A DNA stretch of 64,000 nucleotides from Microbulbifer agarilyticus S89 (GTDB lineage Bacteria > Pseudomonadota > Gammaproteobacteria > Pseudomonadales > Cellvibrionaceae). A model generated the notes under the pieces. That model was given only the letters and a program-made list of their open reading frames with translations. It was not told the DNA's origin and did not search any database. The stretch's first letter is position 1; each line of letters starts with the position of its first letter. Of this stretch, positions 36,144-45,816 are shown piece after piece. The stretch spans positions 226,860 to 290,859 of the forward strand of contig NZ_AFPJ01000007.1 of NCBI RefSeq assembly GCF_000220505.1, written 5' to 3'. Position numbers and translations under genes: made by a program.

Positions 36144-37670
36144 TTATCTTTTCTTATATTCATTCGCCCTGAAAAGAGGGTCGGGCGAAACCCAACCATT
36201 ACCATACCTTGACTCAAGAAAGCCTTCAATATTGCTAGGTGCGTCCACAGAGTACTTTTCGTACTGCCACTTCTGGACAGGAAGGAGCAAATTAGCGGGA
36301 ATATCAGCATAGCGAACTTTCGCCATCGGCAGCTTAATCTGATCTCCTTCTAGAAAACCAAAAAATAAATCGACATTGACAGGATGAGACTTGGAAAAAA
36401 TCTGAAGTAGCGGGGTTCGCGAACTATCGTTTGTACTAGTCTCTCGAACGGTCAAGCCTCGCTTACGCAGCTCCACTTTAATTCTATTGCACAAAGGTCC
36501 GATAGCGCGCCAATGACAACTGTCTACAACTGCCAGCAAGTCGATATCATCATCATGGGCAATGAAGTCGCCATCGCGATAGAGCCCCAATAATGTTCCG
36601 TAACAAATCATTGAAGCGAAGATGTCTTTATCCTCACTACATACATTCAGTGTATCGACTATCGTTTCAAACAAAATGTCTTTCGGGAAGCTTCTTAGCG
36701 AACGACTAAAATCGTGAGCGCCAATAATCAGCGGCGTCCCGTCTAACTTTTCGCCCACGTAGGCAACCATAGACTCCAGAGCCACAACCTCCGCCTCATT
36801 CCATTCACGGATCGTATGCTTGAAATAGCGAAACGCATGCCGCCCCTTCCCGGATAAAATAAGAGACGAGACAAGAACTTTGCGAAGCGCGAGGTTGGGC
36901 CTATCAACCAACTGCATGCAGATCCAGCAAAACTGCCAAATTTCCTCCGAACCTCGCTGATACGCTTTGAAATCACTTTCCAAACACGTCTCTAATGCCA
37001 AAGCCGCACGTTCGATAGCCTTCGGAAGACCCCGCTTAGAACACCAGAAACCAAACTGTGAACCGAGAGCAAGGTCGAACGTTCTAAAGACACTTTTGGT
37101 AAACTGACCCAGTGAAGGCTTTAGGATATCTCTATCGATCTGGCCCAACTTTGAATGCAAAAAGGACAACACCGAGGCAGTCGACGACCCATCAAAAATA
37201 CATCGACTATTTGATCTATCTGATTCTATCTCAATCCGTATTTTTCGAGACCTATTCCAAAGACCATCTCGACGATTAAGCAGTCGTATCGCTTCTACAG
37301 TATATGTTTTATCAAGCGTAAAGCTCACTCGCGGATGCGGCTCGTTCCTCGTACAAAAAAACGCAGATTTCCGGCTGAGCCAACTTTCCAGTCCAAAGCG
37401 CGGATCGTTGCGCATGATAGAGCTCTGCGAACAGTCACAAGCAATCCCATCACGCAATGAGTGCCACGCTCCGTCGATCTTCAGGTCAATTTCTGACAAG
37501 TGGAGATTGTTGCTGTCCTGGAGTGATAGTTCGATACGATCTACCCGTGCATTTACTGGCAGCACAAAAGCAAAAAGATCGAGACCGGGAATCTCAATTT
37601 CGAGTTTTGGAGCTACCAGGAAGGATCGGAGCCCCTCCATCTGTCCATGTTGCAATATCAACTCGCCCAA
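36144..37670 (-). CDS. LicD-family transferase with N-terminal discoidin-like domain
   Basis: A 508-residue protein. The C-terminal half is a LicD-type nucleotidyltransferase-fold domain with ICYGTLLGLYRDGDFIAHDDDIDLL, where the DDD triad binds metal (about residues 362-386, longer stretch shortened in reading). LicD relatives move phosphocholine or polyol phosphates from CDP-activated donors onto sugars. The N-terminal half contains NNLHLSEIDLKIDG and RLLNRRDGLWNRSRKI, a beta-rich region that may bind carbohydrate. It is a paralogue of the LicD protein at 38,218-39,726. The TTG at 37670 follows AGGGGTGG, so I keep it; the next ATG at 37640 lacks a binding site. Confidence 0.82.
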   Translation of the reverse strand: MGELILQHGQMEGLRSFLVAPKLEIEIPGLDLFAFVLPVNARVDRIELSLQDSNNLHLSEIDLKIDGAWHSLRDGIACDCSQSSIMRNDPRFGLESWLSRKSAFFCTRNEPHPRVSFTLDKTYTVEAIRLLNRRDGLWNRSRKIRIEIESDRSNSRCIFDGSSTASVLSFLHSKLGQIDRDILKPSLGQFTKSVFRTFDLALGSQFGFWCSKRGLPKAIERAALALETCLESDFKAYQRGSEEIWQFCWICMQLVDRPNLALRKVLVSSLILSGKGRHAFRYFKHTIREWNEAEVVALESMVAYVGEKLDGTPLIIGAHDFSRSLRSFPKDILFETIVDTLNVCSEDKDIFASMICYGTLLGLYRDGDFIAHDDDIDLLAVVDSCHWRAIGPLCNRIKVELRKRGLTVRETSTNDSSRTPLLQIFSKSHPVNVDLFFGFLEGDQIKLPMAKVRYADIPANLLLPVQKWQYEKYSVDAPSNIEGFLESRYGNGWVSPDPLFRANEYKKR

Positions 37671-37736
37671 AATACCACCCCTAAAAAATCTTACACTCTA
37701 AAATAAACGCGAAAATCGAATTTATGTAGAGTTCGC

Positions 37737-38195
37737 CTACAACCTGGTAGCCAGCGACATCAAGTGGTCGCAGACATTGAGCAATTCCTGTTTTTTGTCT
37801 TGTTTTACCGACGCAACAAGCTCCTTGATTTCCGTAGTAGAAATATCCTGGGTTCTAGGTAAATAAATTACATCAACGATGTCAGAAAGATCGTCAAACT
37901 TTCCGGCCCAGTCATCTCCCATTGCGAAAATATCCGCCTTTTCTCTGATGACGTCCGCTCGCTTTTGCTCCCAGTTCGATTCTGGAAAAACACCATTTAC
38001 ATAACGACACGATTCAAGAACTTCTTTTCGCTGCTCATAACTCATAATAGTCCGCTTACCCTTCAGCTCATTGAACTGATCGGTAGAGCACCCGACTACT
38101 AACCGGTCACCCAAATTGGCCAATCGCTTTAGCAATCTCACATGTCCAACATGAAATAAATCAAATGTGCCATAGGTAATAACTGTTTTACTCAT
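37737..38195 (-). CDS. tagD: Glycerol-3-phosphate cytidylyltransferase-like protein
   Basis: A 152-residue nucleotidyltransferase of the TagD type. The HxGH motif appears in VITYGTFDLFHVGHVRLLKR, and the family's second signature is RTQDISTTEI. TagD makes CDP-glycerol from CTP and glycerol-3-phosphate. I start it at the ATG at 38195; upstream codons in the same frame overlap the preceding LicD gene. It lies between two LicD-family genes, 22 bases after one and 66 bases before the other, which strongly suggests that its CDP-polyol is the donor for those transferases. CDP-ribitol or another alcohol is possible. Confidence 0.85.
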   Translation of the reverse strand: MSKTVITYGTFDLFHVGHVRLLKRLANLGDRLVVGCSTDQFNELKGKRTIMSYEQRKEVLESCRYVNGVFPESNWEQKRADVIREKADIFAMGDDWAGKFDDLSDIVDVIYLPRTQDISTTEIKELVASVKQDKKQELLNVCDHLMSLATRL

Positions 38196-38217
38196 ATCAA
38201 CTCTCACAAAACTGGAC

Positions 38218-39726
38218 TTAGCGCTTTCCATGCTCATTCGCGCGGAAGTGCTTATCTGGAACATTCCAGCTCACCCCATAGCGCGCAACCAAGAACCCCT
38301 CTATGTCCGCAGGTACCTTATATTCACGGCCGAAAAACTCTTTGGTTGCTGCGGGCTGTAAAACGGGCGCCGGAACACTGGAATAGTTAACGTTCCGCAT
38401 CGGAAGCATTAGCTCTCCGCCGGACTCAAACGCCAGGAAAATATCTAGGTGCACTCTATGTGACTGCGAAAATACCTGGATAAATGGCAAGCCCTCACGG
38501 CGATTATTAAAATTTATCTGCGCCCTGAATCCAGCGCCGCTTAAAATTTCTACAATCTGTGTTGCAACTTCATATAACCCTTCTCGGCCTACGCTCGTGA
38601 TACAAAGTAGGTCAATGTCATCATCGTGGGCAATAAAGTCATTATCTCGATAGAAACCCAATAGCGTTCCGTAACAAAGCAACAAGGCCCTATCAGGGTC
38701 ATCCAGACATTTCACAACTGCATCAATAGTATCAAGTAAGATTTCCCGAGGATAACTGGATAAGGGACGGGCAAACGTATGTGCTGCAGGGATTAAGGGA
38801 TGTTTGTACTTCTGTTGCCCAATAACTTCGACATCTTCCTCAATGCATTTTAACTCCGATTCAGATAAAGAACGGGCAGCAATAGCGTATAGTCTAAATG
38901 CATCTCTTCGGTAACCATGGCATACCAGCATATTGATGGAAAAGCGCGCCACAATAAAGCTTAGCCTCGACTCGAAGAAGCTAAATACACGGGAAAGGGA
39001 GCGGGCCAAGCCAGAACTAAAGAAGTCTACCGATTCGATACTGCTAGATGGAAACTTATACTCTGCCCCGAATCTCTCGATTGCCCCATAACAAGATTCA
39101 ACGGCTAACGGACCAGTGCAGACGCACGCCCGCAGCTCAGAAAGCAAATTACAAACGTCTTCCGTAGGTGAATCAGAATCGGGAAGAACCTCAACGGCTC
39201 GCTTTAACCAGGATAGGCGAGACTGGGAGTCAGAGCCGTCATAGACAGGAAGCCATCGTCCATTAGTGCAAACAGAAACGCCAAGGTTTCTGGCACGATG
39301 CCAAAGACCATCTCGTCGATTAACAATTCTCAGCGCATCTAGCTCAACGTCATGTGGGAATCGCACGATAACATGCGGGTTTTCTTCCATCCGGGTAGAA
39401 AAAAATGCACTAGCCCCGTTCGCTAGCGAAGCGACATCGAAAATTTTGTCATTTTTGACAATTGAACTTTGCTCAAAAGACAGATTTTCATAATCCTTTA
39501 ATGACGCCCACTTATTATGGATATTGAACAGGACATCTGCTAGGTGAAGATGGTTTGTATCTGCAAGTTCGATTTTTATTTCTGAGACTTTTTTCCCAAC
39601 ATAAATCTCGAATGGCATAGTATCTATGCCATAGATTGCAGGACCCAAATAATTTTCGCTCCAGCGTGACCTCGCCGACCCTTCCTGGTGCTGACCAAAT
39701 ATTGAACGAACAAATTTTGCAATCAT
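38218..39726 (-). CDS. LicD-family transferase, second paralogue
   Basis: A 502-residue protein with the same two-part build as its neighbour at 36,144. The N-terminal region has TNHLHLADVLFNIHNKWASL and RIVNRRDGLWHRARNLGV. The C-terminal LicD domain has LCYGTLLGFYRDNDFIAHDDDIDLL (read in two parts) with the DDD metal site. Shared features at matching positions show that the two genes arose by duplication. I use the ATG at 39726; a TTG four codons earlier is open. The pair may add two different polyol-phosphate groups or act on two positions of the glycan. Confidence 0.82.
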   Translation of the reverse strand: MIAKFVRSIFGQHQEGSARSRWSENYLGPAIYGIDTMPFEIYVGKKVSEIKIELADTNHLHLADVLFNIHNKWASLKDYENLSFEQSSIVKNDKIFDVASLANGASAFFSTRMEENPHVIVRFPHDVELDALRIVNRRDGLWHRARNLGVSVCTNGRWLPVYDGSDSQSRLSWLKRAVEVLPDSDSPTEDVCNLLSELRACVCTGPLAVESCYGAIERFGAEYKFPSSSIESVDFFSSGLARSLSRVFSFFESRLSFIVARFSINMLVCHGYRRDAFRLYAIAARSLSESELKCIEEDVEVIGQQKYKHPLIPAAHTFARPLSSYPREILLDTIDAVVKCLDDPDRALLLCYGTLLGFYRDNDFIAHDDDIDLLCITSVGREGLYEVATQIVEILSGAGFRAQINFNNRREGLPFIQVFSQSHRVHLDIFLAFESGGELMLPMRNVNYSSVPAPVLQPAATKEFFGREYKVPADIEGFLVARYGVSWNVPDKHFRANEHGKR

Positions 39727-39880
39727 AAATAGTCTCAAATCACCAAATGGCAGCTTTCTTCGATAGAGGCCCGCCCTTCGGCGAGTGGTCCGAATAAATT
39801 CCCAACGAGCAACCAGCCTACGGCACCGGGTTTAATCACAAGCCAGATACGAAGAAGCCTTTTTCACTCGGCTAAATTGA

Positions 39881-40711
39881 CTAAGCACGTTTTTTACCGC
39901 GACTCAGTTGGTCACATCTACTGCGATAATCTTGAAAGCGTGCTGTAAAGTCATCAACTTTAGCGATTCTCTGGGCAAGAGATTCTTTGGCCATACGATA
40001 AAGGGCTAGATCAAAACTGTTGTTTTCAACCAACAAGTCAAAGACCTCGTCTCCAATTTCGCTGATCAGATAATTAATGCTGCGCTGCTCTGCCTGCAGC
40101 GAACGCGTCGTATTCTGACGCACATAACTTAAGTCAAAATTTGGAAAATGCTTGCCGAGCTCAAGCTCGATCAGTGCCATAGAGCGATCATAATCCTCTA
40201 CGAGGCCAACCAATGATCCGTCATTAAGCCTTTTAGCTGCGGTAGCAAGATGCTTGATTCCGACATTTTGAGAATTGCGAATTTTGCACTCTGATGCAAG
40301 GTAAGCCACCTGGTAATCGCGAATCGTCCGGCCTACGTCAGGTTCCATACGCCACTTGATATAGTCTTTTAAATCATACTTCTTCGCTGCCTCGGCACCC
40401 GGCGTATCAGATTTCTGCTTGCGCTCGAAACTGTATACGGACAGTACGCGTAGCAAGGGGTGTCGCAAGAAAAATACAGGCATCGATTGTATGTCCTGCA
40501 AGCCTGCGGTGTCACACATGTGATGCGAAGAAATAGCCTGGATTCCAGGGTTGTCGTGCAAAAACTCCTGAAGATATTCCACCCCACGCTGACGCATTGG
40601 GCGGTCGTCGCGATGATCGCAGAATGCAGCACCAAAATAGCGCTGCAGAGCCCAATCGAAGGTTGTTCCGGCATTCTTGAAAATATGCCCATGAGTAATA
40701 ACTAAACGCAT
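39881..40711 (-). CDS. Sulfotransferase-family protein (Sulfotransfer_2 type)
   Basis: A 276-residue protein that starts at the ATG at 40711. The PAPS-loop motif is VITHGHIFKNAGTTFDW (residues 4-20), the HxxKNAGTT form of heparan 2-O and chondroitin-type sulfotransferases. VFFLRHPLLRVLSVYSFERK supplies the 3'-phosphate-binding Arg and Ser. It has no signal peptide, so cytoplasmic action is expected. It is a clear paralogue of the frameshifted gene at 45,817-46,576 (shared AISSH and FLRHP blocks). The acceptor is unknown. Confidence 0.85.
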   Translation of the reverse strand: MRLVITHGHIFKNAGTTFDWALQRYFGAAFCDHRDDRPMRQRGVEYLQEFLHDNPGIQAISSHHMCDTAGLQDIQSMPVFFLRHPLLRVLSVYSFERKQKSDTPGAEAAKKYDLKDYIKWRMEPDVGRTIRDYQVAYLASECKIRNSQNVGIKHLATAAKRLNDGSLVGLVEDYDRSMALIELELGKHFPNFDLSYVRQNTTRSLQAEQRSINYLISEIGDEVFDLLVENNSFDLALYRMAKESLAQRIAKVDDFTARFQDYRSRCDQLSRGKKRA

Positions 40712-40827
40712 AAAACGACAATCCGTCAATTCTTATGTACCCGGATTTTTATCGGGTAAAAATAAAACGCTACCTTTCCTAAGACGAGAACGATCGGCAC
40801 CACACCAACCATATCCTGAACCCGCGC

Positions 40828-42555
40828 TCACGCAGAGGTTAACAATTCCCCACAGCCTTCTCCCTGTGCCTCCAATAGCGTCAGGATCTGACTCACAACC
40901 TTGATGCCTTCCCGTAAACGCCCGCCTTTACAATGCCGCTCCAGCGTTGCGAGAAGACCACAAAGCTGGATGTCTGAGACAACTACAGCTATATCAGCTT
41001 CCTCATGGACCGCATGCCCAGAAATAACATTTTCAGCAATTTTTTCGAGAGAGTCTGAAGCCCATAAATGGAACCCCAGAGGCTCCAACCTCCAGTCTCC
41101 TAGACCCAACAAGCAATCGCGCCCATCTTCACGAAGGGTCAACTGTTTCAAAACTGGATCTTGAACAACCAGGCTAAGAGGTAAGGCCTTGATCTTATCG
41201 AACAACACTGGAAGCTGCTCAACGAGAACTTGAACTCGAATTTCTTCGTCTGAATCGGCTACCAGTAAAAGTCGTGACAGTAGAACAGGATTAATACGAT
41301 CTGTAAGCGTGGGATGTACCGAGCAGTACTCTTCGACTAACGCAGGGTCAAACGTAAGTGGTAGCAGCCTAGAATGTACATTGATGATCGACTCGCGGTC
41401 ACGGGAAAAGCTCCATCCCACAGCTAGCTCAAATGCATGGACCTGATAACCACCTGCTTCCGCTACCCCAATAAACTTAGGGATAAGCCCTACTGACTCA
41501 AGATCGGGGTAAAGTTCAAGCTCATTCTTTGCCGTTCGTGCCTTGTTACTTTCATAAACCTTAAGCAACAAAGCCCTCTCAGGAGAGGAACAATGAACAA
41601 GACTCATCCAGGGGAAAGGAGACTCAATCCACGCACAGATTGAGTCATATTCCACCGGCACTCCGAGCGCGCTCAACGCTTCTGCTGTAAACTCATTCAG
41701 AGAACTCTGTGACATTTTGTCGATAAAGGCACCACTGTTACCAGCCGCCGGCAACTCCGCATGCCCACGATAGAATAACTTCTGGATTGCGGCTCTCTTC
41801 TTACTAAACCACACGAGGTTACTCGCTTTCTGAGTTACTGCGCCCAACAGTCGTCTACCAAGAATGATAGATACGACGCCCTGGAGAAACTCCGGTGGCC
41901 GCTCAGAGAGAACAAAAGCATAGACAAGAAAACAGAAGCAAGCGATAAAGATCAGATTGGAGGCTCTACCTAGTATCGTGGGCGGACTATCTAGAAAAAC
42001 TTCGCGAAACTTACTAGAGGCAGAGGCCAGCGCCGCAGCGGCAATAACAACAATACCTAGCGCCACTACGAGAAAAATCAGGAAGTCCAGGTATACAAGC
42101 CCAACCACTAGGCTCAATGCGAGCAGAAGAAACGTACTCCCTCTAGCACTTACAATGCCGTTGTAGGCAGAAATCAGGAAGTCACTCCCCGTAAAGCGCC
42201 CTTTTTTATGCTGATCGGAAAATTTTCTCGCGTATTTACCAGCCGACTGATTTAAGTACCAGTCCTTTATCAGCACGATGACATGAAGCACGACAATCAA
42301 GGCCGTAAGAATTCCCGCCCATTCAGCACGCGAGACTCCTGGCACAAACCTGTCGAACATAACAGGCATCTGCGGTGCGGCTAAAATCAGAACGATTTTT
42401 ATCGGCAAAATAAAGACAAACAGCTCAAGAAAGCTCTTTACAAAACTTATTACGACGTCAAAGAAGAAGCGGACAGGCGCAACGGCAACAAACTGCCGGA
42501 GTACTTTTCTACGACTAGCAAACAACGCTGCTGTATTTTTAACAAGACTCAACAT
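40828..42555 (-). CDS. Membrane protein with ABC-exporter-like helices and a kinase-like soluble domain
   Basis: A 575-residue protein that I do not recognise as a whole. The N-terminal 240 residues hold about five or six membrane helices, for example FLELFVFILPIKIVLILAA, ILTALIVVLHVIVLI and TFLLLALSLVVGLVYL. Their spacing recalls the membrane domain of an ABC exporter. Where an ATPase should follow, there is none: no Walker A or signature. Instead residues about 300-540 look like a degenerate kinase fold, with ALLLKVYES as a possible beta-3 lysine and LLGLGDWRLEPLG at the place of a DFG. No HxD catalytic loop is visible. A glycan-export or lipid-linked role is conjecture. Confidence 0.6.
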   Translation of the reverse strand: MLSLVKNTAALFASRRKVLRQFVAVAPVRFFFDVVISFVKSFLELFVFILPIKIVLILAAPQMPVMFDRFVPGVSRAEWAGILTALIVVLHVIVLIKDWYLNQSAGKYARKFSDQHKKGRFTGSDFLISAYNGIVSARGSTFLLLALSLVVGLVYLDFLIFLVVALGIVVIAAAALASASSKFREVFLDSPPTILGRASNLIFIACFCFLVYAFVLSERPPEFLQGVVSIILGRRLLGAVTQKASNLVWFSKKRAAIQKLFYRGHAELPAAGNSGAFIDKMSQSSLNEFTAEALSALGVPVEYDSICAWIESPFPWMSLVHCSSPERALLLKVYESNKARTAKNELELYPDLESVGLIPKFIGVAEAGGYQVHAFELAVGWSFSRDRESIINVHSRLLPLTFDPALVEEYCSVHPTLTDRINPVLLSRLLLVADSDEEIRVQVLVEQLPVLFDKIKALPLSLVVQDPVLKQLTLREDGRDCLLGLGDWRLEPLGFHLWASDSLEKIAENVISGHAVHEEADIAVVVSDIQLCGLLATLERHCKGGRLREGIKVVSQILTLLEAQGEGCGELLTSA

Positions 42556-42678
42556 AGAAAATACAACTCATTCTATTAGCACCGAGAACCCAAACATCAT
42601 CGGAACAGCTAAAAACACATTCAAACCACTAACACATGCCCTAACGCGCAAAGGCACTAAAGGAGCACTGCTATACAG

Positions 42679-45495
42679 TCATTCATCAATGTCACACATA
42701 ATATGCTTACCAATAGCAGCTCTCACGACGTCTTGACTGAAGAACTGTGCTATATAACCTTGGCGCTCTGCAAGTTGCCGTACGCAGAGCGCTTCATTGG
42801 TATATAACGCGATTAACTCTCGAGCAAAATCATCGGCACTTTCAGCAATAGACATCACGGTTTCGGGTGCTGGAATTCCCTCTGCACCGATTGGCGTGGT
42901 AACCAACGGCACTCCAGCTTGTAATGCTTCCAGGACTTTCCCCTTCACGCCGGCACCGTAACGAAGAGGTACAACGCAAACGCGAATTGAACGATAAAGG
43001 TGCTCTAGTTCGGCGTCACATATAAAGCCGTGCACGATCACATTGTCGGAGGCGAGATCTGAAATTACATCGGGAACATTGGAGCCAACGACATGAAGGC
43101 GTATCGCAGGGTCAACGGCGTGAACTTTATCCATCACTTCGCTGATAAACCAAAGTACCGCATCAACATTCGGTTTATGGGTAAACCCGCCGACAAACAG
43201 CAAGTCTTTGCGAGCGGCAAACTCAAATGCCTCAATATTTGAGGAGTCAAGTACGTACAAAGGTAATTGTGCAACGTCCGCTTCTGGAGCAATTTCTCGA
43301 ACTGCATCCACCTCCACATCAGATGGATAAAGCACGGTATCTACTTGCTGAAAAATCCGGCTTTCCCGCGCCTTCCAGTCTTCTGCTGACTTCAATAACT
43401 TTTTGTCACCGGAGATCACTGCCTCACGCTGGGTACGTAAGTAATGGAGATCATGCCCGAAATACACTAATCGCGGGCAATGTTTCAGCGACTTGATATC
43501 TTTAATAAAATCTTCCGTGATATGCGGCCGATGCAGGTAGATAACATCGAGATACTCCGCATTTTCCGCGAGCCAAAGCTTCCAATTGCGGGCATAACGC
43601 TCACCATAAAGCACCTCGACACCAAGTTGTTGCAGTGTTTCCGTATAAGGCTGATGCGGAAAGAAATTCGCTCCAAGAAACTTCACCCGGTAGCCCATTT
43701 CTACCATGGTTTTTACATATAAAAAGGTGGACCGGGAACCAGCATCTTTGTCGTAAAATGGGACATAATGATCAATAAATAAGACAGTTTTTTCACCATC
43801 CATTTTTTCTCGGGCATCAAATACATCAACACCAACATCAACGTTTCTCAGGTCAAGCTCTTGCTTCCATTTCTTCCGGAAAACAGCCTGATTGATTCGC
43901 TGCTGCTTCTTAATTCCTGAATTAATGTCGCTCCCATGGCTAACGCCCTCGAAGTGAACAACGCTAGATGCCGGTTGATAAATGGTCCTCAGCCCGCGAG
44001 CGCGTATCTGAAAAGCGAGATCGGTATCCTCATAATAAGCCGGACAGAATAGCTCATCAAAGCCTCCCAACTCATCCCATAGAGATTTCTTCACAATGAC
44101 ACACGCGCCAGAAATATAATCGACATCCCGCAAGTAATTGTACTCTGGCGCAGCTGGGGATTGCCCTCGGCCAAAGTTCCAGCCGCTACCGTCGCGCCAA
44201 ATAATGCCGCCCGCCTCTTGTAAGACGCCATCTTCAAACAACAACTTTGGCCCTACCAGACCAACATCTGGTTGCGTAGCGAACACATCCAACAAGGACT
44301 GCAGCCAACCTGGTTGGGGATTGGTATCGTTATTGAGCAGTAAGACAAACTTGCCTACCGCAAACTTCGCTGCGTTATTACAATTCTTTAAAAACCCGAG
44401 GTTTACTTCATTGCGCACCACACGGATATTCTTGACACGCGACGCAATAGATTCAGTGAGATCACTTGAGCGGTCATCAGCAATAATCACCTCGTAACTA
44501 ATACCATCCGTGTGCGCAAGCAGCGCTTGCAAACATGAGATGGTTGTAGCGTACTGGTTATAGACGGGGACAATAATGCTGACTAACGGCTGATCGTGGC
44601 GGGGAAATTCAAGCTCGACACTCCCAGCCGTCACATCATCAATCGCAAAGATGACGGGCTTATCTGCGGAAGTGGAATCGAGTGGAAACCGCTGCTCAAT
44701 CCAAGCGGCACCATTGACTTGCTCACGGCCGAAGAGAATCCTAACGAGCCTGAGCAATCTACCCCAGCTGAAAGTTCGCAAAGATGCATAGGGGTTAGCG
44801 ACCACGTAACGCAGGATCTGGAAAAGATACCGCATGCGACTATAACGGGACTCCTTATAGGCTTGAAGGTCATCAGCATGATCTCTACGAAAATCGTTAA
44901 AATCAGCCCACAAACTATTCAAAAAACCCAGACGTGGCTCGCGCTGAGGCAGAAAAACTCCACACAAAAAATCAATCAACCGCTTGGAGAAACCAGTTAC
45001 GCCCCTCAATCCTGAGCCTACTTTGACCTGAACCGCAAGAAGTTGCTGATAAAGCTTGGCATTAAGCTCACCTAGCGCATGAATGGCTTCTTCATCTATC
45101 GATGTACCAGCCTCGGAATTACCTTCTTCCTGCAAGAAGCGCAAATACTCCCGAGTCAAAAACTCAGATCGCCGTGAAGCGGCTGTAAAAGCCTTGAATC
45201 TATGATCAGCCGAAAAAACCTCTCGCTCGTCCAACGGCAAACGAGCGATCTCGCTAGCCTCGCCTAACAACATACTTTTGCGAAAAATATACTTCCGGCA
45301 CAAAACACGCTCCAGCTGAAACGCGAGCTTTCCAATTCGGCTTCGTTCGACTTCACCCATCGCCGACTTGAAACGAACGACTTCGTGCTCTAGATACGAA
45401 TTCTTACCAAGCTGCTCCGAAATGCCATCATCACTCACCAGGTCGACGGATGCCGATTCATCGTTAACGGCTTCATGCTTCGAATTTATGTACAT
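42679..45495 (-). CDS. Large bifunctional glycosyltransferase (GT2 plus GT4)
   Basis: A 938-residue protein. The N-terminal 290 residues are helical. The middle is a GT2 domain: VSIIVPVYNQYATTISCL, EVIIADDRSSDLT, VLLLNNDTNPQPGW and DYISGACVIVKK, with FDELFCPAYYEDTDLAFQIR. The C-terminal third is a GT4-type domain with DVIYLHRPHI, LLFVGGFTHKPNVDAVLWF, VIVHGFICD and VPLRYGAGVKGKVLEAL. Two sugars may be added in turn, or the parts may cooperate. The N-terminal segment shares a KY(I/V)FR-S-LLG-type motif with the small upstream protein at 45,519. I start it at the ATG at 45495. Confidence 0.88.
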   Translation of the reverse strand: MYINSKHEAVNDESASVDLVSDDGISEQLGKNSYLEHEVVRFKSAMGEVERSRIGKLAFQLERVLCRKYIFRKSMLLGEASEIARLPLDEREVFSADHRFKAFTAASRRSEFLTREYLRFLQEEGNSEAGTSIDEEAIHALGELNAKLYQQLLAVQVKVGSGLRGVTGFSKRLIDFLCGVFLPQREPRLGFLNSLWADFNDFRRDHADDLQAYKESRYSRMRYLFQILRYVVANPYASLRTFSWGRLLRLVRILFGREQVNGAAWIEQRFPLDSTSADKPVIFAIDDVTAGSVELEFPRHDQPLVSIIVPVYNQYATTISCLQALLAHTDGISYEVIIADDRSSDLTESIASRVKNIRVVRNEVNLGFLKNCNNAAKFAVGKFVLLLNNDTNPQPGWLQSLLDVFATQPDVGLVGPKLLFEDGVLQEAGGIIWRDGSGWNFGRGQSPAAPEYNYLRDVDYISGACVIVKKSLWDELGGFDELFCPAYYEDTDLAFQIRARGLRTIYQPASSVVHFEGVSHGSDINSGIKKQQRINQAVFRKKWKQELDLRNVDVGVDVFDAREKMDGEKTVLFIDHYVPFYDKDAGSRSTFLYVKTMVEMGYRVKFLGANFFPHQPYTETLQQLGVEVLYGERYARNWKLWLAENAEYLDVIYLHRPHITEDFIKDIKSLKHCPRLVYFGHDLHYLRTQREAVISGDKKLLKSAEDWKARESRIFQQVDTVLYPSDVEVDAVREIAPEADVAQLPLYVLDSSNIEAFEFAARKDLLFVGGFTHKPNVDAVLWFISEVMDKVHAVDPAIRLHVVGSNVPDVISDLASDNVIVHGFICDAELEHLYRSIRVCVVPLRYGAGVKGKVLEALQAGVPLVTTPIGAEGIPAPETVMSIAESADDFARELIALYTNEALCVRQLAERQGYIAQFFSQDVVRAAIGKHIMCDIDE

Positions 45496-45518
45496 CAATC
45501 GATTTCGCGTTATAGTTT

Positions 45519-45797
45519 TTAAACGTATTCTTTTAGAACAATCCGGTAATCAATTTCACGCTCTTGCTGAAATTGCAGAGCCTGCTCATACAGCTGGGTC
45601 AACTCGCTCTTCGAGGACGGGCGAAGGGTCAAATAGCGTATAACTCGCTCGATATGACCTATCAGACGCCCAAGCAAGGAGCGCCTAAACATATAGACTT
45701 TTGCGTACGAAACACACAAACGACGAAAAAGGTACTCACCTTTTTCTTTTTCAGTTTTATACTTGTCCAGTAATATTTTTTCTGCTGAATTTGTCAT
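45519..45797 (-). CDS. Small helical protein of unknown function
   Basis: A 92-residue Lys/Glu/Arg-rich protein. The ATG follows a strong GGGGGG ribosome-binding site and the gene ends 21 bases before the large glycosyltransferase, so I take it as real. It has no membrane helix or signal peptide. The stretch AKVYMFRRSLLGRLIGHIERV resembles RKYIFRKSMLLGEASEIARL near the start of the downstream glycosyltransferase, so the two may share a domain. A role as a partner or duplicated N-terminal segment of that enzyme is inference. Confidence 0.6.
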   Translation of the reverse strand: MTNSAEKILLDKYKTEKEKGEYLFRRLCVSYAKVYMFRRSLLGRLIGHIERVIRYLTLRPSSKSELTQLYEQALQFQQEREIDYRIVLKEYV

Positions 45798-45816
45798 TAT
45801 CCCCCCAAATTAAGTT

